Below the pieces are notes generated by a model. It worked only from the letters and a program-made list of their open reading frames with translations. It did no database searches and was not told the origin of the DNA. From Tanytarsus gracilentus (Eukaryota; Arthropoda; Insecta; Diptera; Chironomidae): a stretch of 64,000 nt of DNA. Made by a program: the position numbers and the translations under genes. Location of the stretch: assembly GCA_038502055.1 (NCBI GenBank), contig JAXRKN010000035.1:624501-688500 (forward strand), read 5' to 3'. Every line of letters begins with the position of its first letter. Position 1 is the first letter of the stretch. Shown here in pieces: positions 1 through 9,582 of this stretch.

Positions 1-282
1 AAAGACAATATTCAGCGTATCATATTGTACAATCAGGTGAGTAATTTACATTCAACTAATCTTAAAACTAATTTTCTCATCTTTCAGGATCAAATAGCGC
101 AGAAAGAGTGGATTTCGTCGATTCGTCTCGCCCACAAAACGAGTCAAGAGCTTCTCGGCTCGATCACCAACAAGAAAGTCGGAAAAATTTACGGAACTGA
201 AACCGATTCGACAAACAAATCCGTCACAATTAGTCCACCGACTGGCGGCATTCCGGCAAAGAGCACGAATGGATCCAACTAG
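1..282 (+). CDS. 3' end of a gene, probable PH domain tail of a RhoGEF-type protein (partial)
   Basis: Two coding exons are visible: 1-36 and 88-282, separated by a 51-nt intron with GTGAGT donor and TTTCAG acceptor. The joined peptide reads KDNIQRIILYNQ then DQIAQKEWISSIRLAHKTSQ and continues about 45 residues to a TAG stop, with a Ser/Thr-rich tail. The pattern of a strand followed by a helix with an invariant Trp (KEWISSIRLA) is what the end of a PH domain next to a DH domain looks like; this family assignment is inference from that short motif. The intron is a multiple of three and has no in-frame stop, so an intron-retained message would still be open. The 5' part lies outside the window, so the exact gene cannot be named. 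Confidence 0.5.
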   Translation, partial: KDNIQRIILYNQVSNLHSTNLKTNFLIFQDQIAQKEWISSIRLAHKTSQELLGSITNKKVGKIYGTETDSTNKSVTISPPTGGIPAKSTNGSN

Positions 283-540
283 CGATTACTTTTACGATCT
301 CGGTCCTGTTTCATTGAGCCGAATCGTCTGAAGGATACGCAATTAAAAGCGAAAAGTAAAGATACTTAAAAAGTCTTTCGTGAACTCTAATTAAATCCTA
401 AAATGTTGCCTCTGTCCTTTCGAATGACGATTTAGGGTTGATTTAATTATTTTGAGAGAATTTTCTTGAAGTTTCTGAATCAACTTTTGAAATTTCTGTC
501 GCTCTTTTTATATGAATGAAGGATTTTTTAAAAATTTGAT

Positions 541-776
541 GAGATTTTGATGAAATTATAATAACATTAAAAAGTTCACAGGGTGATTGACATAAATTTT
601 TAAAAAATGAGTTTCCCGCCCCTTGAAAAAAATTAATTAAATTTTTTAAAAAATTTCAGAAATTTTAATGAAATTTTATTAACATTAAAAAGTTTGAAGG
701 GTGAATGACTTAAATTTTTTTAAAAATGAGTTCCTCACCCCTTGAAAAAAATTTAAGAAATTTTTAAAATAACATT
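541..776 (+). repeat. 118-bp direct tandem duplication
   Basis: Two head-to-tail copies share AACATTAAAAAGTT (near 562 and 679), GGGTGA..GAC and CCCCTTGAAAAAAATT (near 619 and 737) at a constant offset of about 117-118 bp. Each copy also resembles the CAAGGGG-type inverted-repeat elements found elsewhere in the window. Confidence 0.6.
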
Positions 777-1600
777 TCAACATCAAAAAAATCAAATTTT
801 TACAAAATCCTTCTCAAAAAAACTATCAACACACTAATTAAAAGGCTCTCAAGTGTTTTCTCACCAAAAACACTCAACGGAGACTTCATCAACAGCTTTT
901 TTCACAAACAATTTTCATCCTTTTGATAAAAACTTTTTTCTATAATGAGAAAAAAATCCTTTTTTAAAAAGTTTCATATAAAAAATCACAAACTGAACCT
1001 TAAAATCTGTAACAATCGATAATTAACTGAAAAATTGTATTTTCTAGTGGGAAAAAATTATGAAAATATTTAGAAGGTTTTAAAAAATGGGTAAACTAGA
1101 GTAAAAGTGCATTTTTTGTTGCGATGTTAGAGTTAAAATGTGAAAGAAGTTAAGAGAGTGAAAATTATGATGAAAAAAATTTTATTTAATCCAATTAATT
1201 CTAGTCTAACTCCAAACTCCAACCTCTCAATTTTTTCGTCATAATTTCCACTCAAATTTCTTTTTTAACTTCTCTTTTGTACATTTTACGAGTTCTTACA
1301 ACAAAGAATGATAATCAAGTAATTGTCGTCACATGAATGTTGATAATCAATCCACACACTGACCTAACTGCACTGTTGAGAGAAATTTATCACACACACG
1401 AAAATCACCAATTAAAAAATGTAAATTTGATGTGCGAATTTTGTGTAGGAAAGAAACTTTAAAAGATGCCATAAGTGTTGAAGAATATTTTAAGAAAAAA
1501 AGTCATGAAGCTTTTTTGATGTGGAAAAAATGTTGAAAATGTTTCGTGCGTCACGATAGAAATATTCCGCAAGTATGATAAAAGCATTTCGCATGCATGC

Positions 1601-1745
1601 CGATGAATATATGCGAAAACTATCACAAGGATGCGACATCTATCGTTGAAAAATTCAAACAGTCACTTTGAGATTTTGCATGCGGATAAATAAATGCGAA
1701 AACTATCATAGAGATGCGACATCTATTGTTGAAAGGATCGCATGC
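1601..1745 (+). repeat. 83-bp direct duplication
   Basis: ATGCGAAAACTATCA followed by GATGCGACATCTAT occurs at 1611 and again at 1694, with TTGAAA following in both copies. Confidence 0.6.
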
Positions 1746-2814
1746 TTTTATAGAATTCATGAAATCCAACAAATTTTTATATATCGACGAGACATGAAAA
1801 ATATTTCTTTGAGGTGAATTTTGCAAAATTTAGAATAAAATATTTTTTTATTGATTTGTAAATTAAAAATATCAAAAATAATTTATAAATTAATTTATAA
1901 ATATTTTCTGTCTAAAATTCCCCTCAACTTTTAATTTTTCCAAAAGTTACCAAAATCCTGCATAATAATCACATCGTCGCACCCTATAAATATTTACATG
2001 TAGTAAACACTAAAAAATCATGTAGAAATTGCATTGTTTGTATAAAAAAAACTTTATATGATGAAAATTTCTAGACTTCCACCAACTTTTTATTTCATAA
2101 GCATCACTGTGAACAAAATATTAATCGAAGCGTGTGTTTAAAGCTGAAATAAATTCACAAATTCATAATCATAGAATTTTTCACACTCAAAAATCCAGTT
2201 TTGCACACTCTCACAATTCTGTCAGTCAATTATGAGTAAAAAGAGTTTTTTGAGTTAACTTCGGTGCATTTTTAAATTTAATTTTGTTGAATTTATTTAA
2301 AAAATTTATTTATCGTTTATATTTAAAATTTTCTCCCTAAAAATGCCAATTTTATGACAATTTAAAGTTAAACATTTTAAGAAAAAAATATTTTAAACTT
2401 TCTTTCTAGATTATCCCAAAAAAAATCAAACACAAAAATTATATTTAAAGAGAAAATCGTGAATTTATGTTGTAAAATTAGAAAGAAACAAAAACATGAT
2501 CATTGACACTAAGCGGATGTCGTTAAAAAATAATTTGTATAATCAATAAAAAAAATTCTAGATGAAAAATGTTCATTGATAAGTAAAAGAATAAAAAAAA
2601 TCTTAATCTAAGTCCCATAAAATGATTTTTTTTGTTAGATTTTCCTAAATCAGTGGTAGAGAAAAAAAAAATGAGAAACGGAAAAGTAAAATTTTGTTTC
2701 ATCGGCAATTAAATGTCGAGATGTGTTAATTTCGCATAAAAAAGTGAAAAACTTATTTAGAATTTTTTTGACTTTATTTTTTTCACAAATTGAAAAAATT
2801 TGTTTCATTTCTTT

Positions 2815-5173
2815 TTACACAACAACTTTTCTAAGTGAGTCCATGTAACTCAAATGTTCTTCGGGATCAAAATCAAGTTCGCATTTTCTGATGAAAAGAT
2901 TCTAAAAATAAAAGAATTTAAAAACAATTTTCTCTCTCTCAACCTATCTCACCCTCAATTCCAAACAATTTTCAGAAATTTTCTTTAAACTTTCTTCGCT
3001 AATTTTATTGCAACTGTTGATTTTTAAAGTTTTCAGTCTCGTCAATTTTCGCGTGATTGTTTCAACACAATTGTCGTCAATCGCTTTGCATTCGCTCAAA
3101 TCGAGAAGTTCGAGTGAGGGACAATTTGCAGCGAGATGAGAAATTCCTTCGTAGGTAAACTAAAAAATTAAATTTTCATAAATTAGTTGAAATAATTTTA
3201 AATTCGCTCACGTTGCATCGCGCCATGTAAAGCTCCTTCAACTCGTTCAGCATAAAAGCGTCAATTAAAGTAAAATCAGTCAACTTGGAGAGTCCATTTG
3301 CCCTCAACACTTGCAGACCTCTCAAATTCCTAATCGAGTGACATCGCCTCGCATACTCTGACGTCACACCCGTGAATCCAAAGTCCGTCAATTTGCAGCA
3401 ACTTTCAATATTTAAAAATCGCAAAAGTTTCATGTGTCGAAAAATCATCTGGATTGTTGCGTCAGTGACGGCATTTGAGACGCCGCCGAGGTCGAGCACA
3501 TTCAAATTCTCATAAAAATATGACATTCGAAGAATTACATTTTCATTTAAATTCGTCATGACGCTCAGTCGAAGCTCTTGCATTTTTTCACGTGGATTTC
3601 CTTCGAGTAAAACTCCTTCCATAATTCCAGCGTCGGTGACATAATCGCAGTCGGAAATCTCGAGAGAAGTTAAGTGTTTGAGTTTGCAGAGATCGCGAAC
3701 CTAAAATGTATATTTAATATTTAATTTAATATTTAATATTTAATATTTTATATTTTATATGTAATATTTTAAAATTTGATATTTAATATTTAACATTTAA
3801 CATTTAATATTTAATATTTAATATTTGATATTCAATTTAATATTTAACATTTAATATTTAACTATTTATCATTTTAACCATCAACTCAACTCACCCCATT
3901 ATCAGTCAAATTGTGGCACTTTTTCAGCAACAAAACTTTCATGTTTTTCATGCAATTGCAAATCAATCTCACAATGATGTCATTCGCACATGGCGACGCA
4001 GTCAAATCAAATTTCTCGAGTTCATTTTGCGACTCGATCAAAACTGGAATTCCATAATTTGCCGTTTTAGTTGAGCCCATAAAAGTCAAGTGAAGTTCCT
4101 TCAACTTGAGTCCGTCGATGCGTCCAAGACTATCGAGAAATAAATCGTCGGTCGGAGTGTTTGCGAAGTTGAGTGATTTTATTTGTGGCGCATGAAAGCG
4201 AAGGAAAGTGAGAACGTGATCGAGGAACTTATTGCGTTCGGGTGGATTCATGATGTGAAGACAGTTGGAGAGGTCGAGAGTTGTGAGATTTCGAGTGGTC
4301 GCGACGAGATATTCAAAAATGTCGGGGGTGAGAAAATTATTGCGAGCGAGGGAAAGTTCGCGGCAGTGAAGAAAATTTAACCTAAAATTATTAACATTTT
4401 TTAAAAAAATCTTTGTTTACATTTTAAAATTAATTTTTACCTTCTCAACGGATCATAACCGAATTTATTGATTTCCCAATTTTTAAACATGTTATTCGCC
4501 TCAATTTTGATCGACCTCAAGTTCCTCGTGTGCTTCGTAACATTCACGAATTCTTCTTTTCTCAAAACTCCGCTCAAAAATTGAATTTCATGCAAATTGT
4601 GACCGTAAAACTCCCAAAAATCTTCAATCGTCTCGTCAGTCATCGCCGTGTGAAGCGCGACAAAGGGAAAAATTCTTTTTGAGTTGAGGAAGATGTGAAG
4701 TGGAATTGGAAAATTTGATCTGTAACGTTCGCAGAGATTGAGAGTCCATTTTGAGTTGAACTTGTGGTACTGGATGACGTCCAAGAAACGCTTACAGGTG
4801 AGAGCGACTGACTGAATATCCGAAGGATTGAGGTGCAAGAAAATTTTAATCAAAAGCTGGAAAAAAATATTTTGGGAATAAAAAAATCAGAAATTGAAAA
4901 AAAATTATTTAAAATTTTTTTTGACGTTATTTTTTAAAAAAATTTCAGACGTCAAAAATTTAATTTTTTTAATACTGAAACTTTGTCGCAAAATTAAATT
5001 TTTCTCACCTCCATTGGAAAAAAGTCCAAGCATGGAATTTTATTGTGGACAAACTCGAAAGTCTCATCGTACTCGCCATACCACAAAATCTTCATCTCTT
5101 TTTGAAAATTGTGATTTTCAATTTTTGTGAACTTGAAACATTCTTCGGATGTTAATTTTTGATAAAATGTCAT
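2815..5173 (-). CDS. F-box and leucine-rich-repeat protein, six exons
   Basis: Minus-strand exons 5009-5173, 4441-4856, 3895-4381, 3212-3700, 2953-3159 and 2815-2901 join in frame with GT-AG borders to a 616-residue protein (1851 nt with stop). The F-box spans the first splice junction at about residues 51-95: FPME joined to LLIKIFLHLNPSDIQ, then VALTCKRFLDVI. The rest is leucine-rich repeats of the cysteine-containing type, with motifs such as LTTLDLSNC, LRFLNIESCCKLTDFG, LELLDLSECKAIDDN and LKTLKINSCNKISEE. Proteins of this build (FBXL family) are substrate adaptors of SCF ubiquitin ligases: the F-box binds Skp1 and the repeats bind the target. The target cannot be told from sequence. The start is the first ATG of exon 1, which opens the frame leading into the F-box. 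The next genes downstream and upstream are unrelated. Confidence 0.85.
3713..3865. repeat. ATATTTA heptamer-like low-complexity tract in an intron
   Basis: The third intron of the F-box/LRR gene (3701-3894) consists largely of imperfect ATATTTA / ACATTTA heptamers in tandem. It is a simple repeat inside the intron and does not disturb the splice sites. Confidence 0.7.
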
Positions 5174-6026
5174 TTAGGAACTTTTTTATGATCCATTAAG
5201 AGAGAAATTAATTTTTAAGAGTTTTAATTTGTTTTATTTTGATGCTTCAATTAATGAAATCTTTTTAAATTTTAATTTTTTTAATGGTAATTTTTTCTAA
5301 TTTTAAAAGATTAATTTTAAATTTTTTAAGTCTTTATTTTATTTTAATTAAAATATTTTTTAAACACTTTTATAAGATTTTTTAACTTTTCTACCGCAAT
5401 AAATTTTTTTAAATATTTTCACTTCGTTTTTTAAAATTATTTTTCAAATTTTTATTTCTATTTTCTTAAATTTTATTTCAACTTCCTTTCACTTCAATAA
5501 TTTTACACGAAATGATAAATTCACCATCGAACTTCATCTAATTTGCTCTCGCGTCGGAAGTAAATAATGAAAATTCAAATTAATTAAATAAGAAAAATAT
5601 TTAAAATTCAATGTCAGACGTCTAAAGCGAAAGTAAATAATTAAAATTCTAAAAATAGAAAATTACAATCTGAGAAAAATTTAACACGTCGATTTAAAAC
5701 GTGAAGTTTGCAGTTGAGTAAGATTTAAATTAAGCTTGAATGAATTTATTTTTAGAATTATCTAATCGCGCCGCATGAGAAAAATCATCGTGAAATCAAA
5801 CGAGGAAATTTAAATTTAATTAAACACAAGCTTGAGGCGAAAATAGTCAAGTTCAAGGACGATCGGGAAAAATAATTAAATAAATTATATGAAAATTTCA
5901 AAAAATTTTAAAAATTTAATTGAAATTTTTAAAATCAAATAAAAATTTGAAGAAAAAAAATTAAAAAATTATTTTGAATTTTTTTATTAAATTTTCTTCC
6001 CAAAAATTCAAAATTCTTCAATTTTT
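5174..6026. other. Intergenic region between F-box/LRR and sphingomyelinase genes
   Basis: This stretch is AT-rich and holds the upstream region of the F-box/LRR gene and the 3' flank of the sphingomyelinase gene. On the minus strand an AATAAA lies about 40 nt past the sphingomyelinase stop (TTTATT near 5986-5991 on the plus strand). I see no other feature. Confidence 0.5.
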
Positions 6027-9000
6027 TTATTCCAATGGAAGTTGTCTAACGAAATCGCATCGTCTCAAGTCATTAAACTCATTAATGACAATGCCACAAA
6101 GATGATTTCTCAAACAGGTGTCATCGCATCCAGCTTGAATTGAAGTGTCGCCATCGGAAACTTTAAATCTGAAATAATCCCAAAGTGCGCTTCTGCGTCT
6201 TGCGAGTGTGTTGACAACAAAATGATCGAGTGATGCGGGCGATAGGTCGGGAATGGCGAAGTGATCTCTGAACGAATACTGACGATACCAACGTGGTGGA
6301 GTTGCTTCGTTCAAGTTGGCTTCGGTGATGCTGTAAATCCAGGATTCTTTTTCTTGAACTTGCTAAAATTTAAAAAAATTGAGTTAAAAATTTTGAAATA
6401 AAAATTTGTAAAATTTTAATATAAAAAATAAAATTTTGAAGAATTTTATCAAAAAATAAATTTTTAAACTTTAAAGCTTTTAAAAGCTCTTTTGAATATT
6501 TTCTAAAATTTATTAAAATAAACTTACGTAAAGAGTTCGATCGACATAGTAAAGAATGTAGTTTGGATTGACGTTGCTGTAAGTTGTGGTAGCGCCGCCG
6601 TTCCTGAATTAAAAATTAATTAATTTTTTTAAAAGCTCAAAAAAGCTCAAAAACCAACCAAGCGTAATTAATTGCCAAATTTGTGTTTGCAGTCGCATAA
6701 AAAACGTTAAATTCATCGCGATGTGAATGTCCAGTGAATTGTCCTTGGATAATTCTGTGGAAACGCTCGACAATTCTGCGGAACTGTTGTGACCACCAAC
6801 GGAAGCAGCTGCCGCCACCTTAAGAGAAAAAAATTTGTTTTTGGAAACTTTTAAATTTTTGTTTTTGAAAATTTAAAGATTTAAATTTAATTTTTAAAAA
6901 TCTAAATTCTGACAGTTAAATTTTTTAAATTTTTTTAATATTTTCAACTCAAAAAAATGTAAAAATTTACCCGATGGAATGTGATAAAGCAAGTGAACTC
7001 TTTCTCCAGCATTTTCGGCAGCCAAAAGTGTGTCGTGCAACCATTGAAGTTGGAAAGCGACCTCATCACGTGTGTACATGACCCACCAGTCATAAATGTA
7101 GCTGAAAATAAATTTTAGGTTAAATTTAATTAAATATTTTTAAAATATTTTTTACGAATTTGAGTTAAAATTAACTATAATTAATTAATATTGATTATTT
7201 TAATTTAAATTTCAATTAATTATAAACTCACCAATTATTGTTGTTCATTGCGATAATTCTGAATCCAGGTGAGTGCAAAACTGTGTAAAAACCGCCGCGT
7301 CTGACGGTTGACAAAGCGGCTGGTGGAAGGAATCTCGCCCAAGCAGTTGCTGTTGAAATTAATCAGAATTTTTTCACATTAATTTGGCTTTAATTGAGTT
7401 TTAAATGATTATTTTTTAGGTTTGAGATTTTCAAGAGAAAAATCAGCGAAGAAATTTTCAATCTACAAATATTCGAGAACTTAACGTCGAATTTTTTATA
7501 GCTTTAAAAAAATTTAATCTTATCAACTTAAAAAAATTTTACCTGCATAGTCGTAAAGCCATTGAACTGATAAAGCGCCAGTAATCGATGGAGGAGCAAA
7601 GCTGTGCCAATAAAAAGATTTAAAATCACAATAATAGAAAGATATTTGAAGGACTTACACGTTGGTTGGTTGAGCTGGTAAGGAGAAAATTAAAGAGAGA
7701 TTTTTATTTATTAGAAATTAAATTAAGTTAAATTTAAAAAATAAATTGAACTTAAAAAATTAATTGAATTAATTAAATTTAAAAAGTTATCAAACTAAAT
7801 AAATTTTTAATTTGCTTCAATTTTTTTGAAGAGTTAAATAATTTTTGATTTGCTTTAAGAAATTTTAGAGAATTAATTCGAATTAAATAATTTTTTACCT
7901 TCATGATTGGCCAAAATTGGATAAACTGGTACGCCTGCAAAAACTTGACCGACCATGTTGAAGAATCGATCCATGATCTGAATATTTCCGTCGTGAGTTG
8001 TTTCCCAAACACCTTGAAAAAAAATTAAATTAATAAAAATTAATTTTTCTAACTTAAAAAAATATTTTTAATCGAGTAAAATAAAATAATTTAAAACCTC
8101 ACCATGATCGACATAATCTCCAGTGATGTAAACAAAGTCAACTTGCGGATGATCTCTACGGGCAGCTCTAAAAGCATCGTCGACAATTTCCCATGAAGAG
8201 TCGCAGTCACGATAGTCACCCCATCGACCGGCTCTGTCGGCTGGATTTGCTGCAATTCCACGATCACGACGACAGCAGGTTGGTTCGGGACAGTTTGCGT
8301 AACCTCCAACGAGATAAGCCTGAAAAATAATATTTAAAAAAGTTAATGATTATGAAAATTTAAAAATTAAATTTCAAAAAATTCAAAAATTCAAAAAAAA
8401 TTTTTATAAATTTTTAAAAAATTCAAAAAACTCACCGGATCGTAATGCGGATCACTGAAGTGTAAAACTCTCATTTCGTTTGGATTTCTCGGCACAGATC
8501 CAGATTTAGACTCAGTAATTGGTGGTCCAGGACTGACATTGATCGCAAAGTTGAATTCCGGTGGTGGATCGCCGCACTCACCCTGAAGCACAAACGAGCA
8601 AACTTGATTGGCAGTCAGTGTCGGTCGTTGTTCAAGAATGAAGAAGAAAATTTCAGCGTTCAACGCGACCACGCCCTCGCACACGACAATTCCGAACGTT
8701 GTGAGCTGCATACAAAGTCCGGTCGCGTCTTGCATCAACTGCTCGCGAGTCCTCGAACCTGAACGGAATTGTTGAATCATTAAACCGATTGTCGATCGAC
8801 ATGCGACGCACGACATGATGGCTGCTTCTGGTGGCGCGTCCACAAGCGAAACTCTCGATAAAATGGTTGGAAATTGCATCATTTCCAGCATTGACTCGAG
8901 ATTTTTCGATCGAACGCCTGTCGACGTGTAATTTGTGAATTCGTGGATGAAATTTTCAGCAAAATGATCGACATGCTCGAGCATGTTCTCTCGATTACGA

Positions 9001-9086
9001 ATGTGCTCCTCGCTCCGAAGCAAATAACCGTTGGTGAGGCTCAAGAGAGCCATCACACTCAGCGAAATTAACCAAACGTTCTTCAT
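6027..9086 (-). CDS. Acid sphingomyelinase (sphingomyelin phosphodiesterase), ten exons
   Basis: Minus-strand exons 8436-9086, 8103-8319, 7899-8012, 7659-7674, 7543-7601, 7232-7349, 6971-7101, 6659-6818, 6528-6603 and 6027-6362 join in frame to 625 residues, close to the usual 600-650 of the family. Residues 1-20 are a signal peptide. A saposin-type domain with paired cysteines follows (about 90-175), then a calcineurin-like metallophosphoesterase domain. Its metal motifs are SDPHYDP (D212, H214), TGDYVDH (D285), NHE (N325, H326), YHIPSG (H432) and FTGHSHRDEF (H466, H468). CCRRDRGI matches the conserved Cys region after the first motif. Enzymes of this family cut sphingomyelin to ceramide and phosphocholine in lysosomes or outside the cell. 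All catalytic positions are present, so activity is expected. Exon 4 is only 16 nt. Confidence 0.93.
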
Positions 9087-9350
9087 CGTCTCTCGAAAAG
9101 TTAACTGAAGAATTTTCGACTCCTGCTTGTGATTTTAAAGCAAATTCTTATCAATAATCTCATTTTTGATGTCGAAATCTACCGAAGAAAAATATCAAAA
9201 TCCGATTAAATTAATTAGATTATTTTTTCTTATCAATAAATGCAATTTTATGATGTTGATAAGTTAAAAAAATGTAAACAAAATCGTGACGATGAGTTTG
9301 GAGGCTCGTGAAAAAAACGTGAAAAAATTGATTTCAAATTTTTTGAATTA

Positions 9351-9413
9351 GGGTGGAGACTCATAACTTCGGAGTACCCAAAACTTCGGCGTAAATCTTA
9401 TGAGTCTCCACCC
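9351..9413. mobile_element. 63-bp TA-flanked inverted-repeat element (Tc1/mariner-like MITE)
   Basis: GGGTGGAGACTCATAA and its exact complement TTATGAGTCTCCACCC bound a 31-nt centre. TA flanks both ends (9349-9350 and 9414-9415). The interior carries CTTCGGAGTA, echoing the TTCCGGAGTAAA of the larger GGGTGGA element at 53089-54474, so the two look like related families. Confidence 0.65.
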
Positions 9414-9435
9414 TATCTTTAAGCATTCTCGATTT

Positions 9436-9530
9436 ACCGGTTTTTAACCAATTTTTTCAGTAAAGCCGGTTAAAAAAAGGTTCGGTAAAACCGGTTTTTT
9501 ACCGAAACCGGTTTTACCAAAGAAACCCTA
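9436..9530. repeat. ACCGGT-rich inverted sequence, likely relic of the 44.4-kb hAT-like family
   Basis: Clustered ACCGGTTTTT, GCCGGTTAAA, AAAACCGGTTTTTT and AAACCGGTTTTACC make an overlapping set of near-palindromes. The same CCGGTTTT-rich texture forms the subterminal parts of the 44391-45150 element. No target duplication was found. Confidence 0.45.
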
Positions 9531-9582
9531 ATTACTTAACAAAATAAACTCGTTAATTTTTAATTCATTAATTCATAATTTT

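Larger units (their letters stand above)
283..2814. other. AT-rich intergenic stretch with two short tandem duplications
   Basis: No gene is supported here. Two local duplications stand out. One of about 118 bp has copies near 541-658 and 659-776, each containing AACATTAAAAAGTT and ending in CCCCTTGAAAAAAATT. The other is about 83 bp, with ATGCGAAAACTATCA and GATGCGACATCTAT repeated at 1611-1655 and 1694-1738. The rest is A/T homopolymer-rich sequence. Short ORFs in this stretch have no recognisable protein content. Confidence 0.6.
9087..9582. other. Intergenic region between sphingomyelinase and BR3-like gene
   Basis: This stretch holds the upstream side of the sphingomyelinase gene, a 63-bp hairpin element (9351-9413) and an ACCGGT-rich relic (9436-9530). 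No gene is visible. Confidence 0.6.

Noticed and set aside
8091..8309. 72-codon minus-strand ORF inside the sphingomyelinase locus
   Set aside because: It is out of frame; the correct frame of the same exon (8103-8319) gives the conserved CCRRDRG and TGDYVDH motifs.
9087..9420. Bidirectional promoter between the sphingomyelinase and BR3-like genes
   Set aside because: Both genes are on the minus strand, so this is a 3' flank and a 5' flank, not a head-to-head pair.
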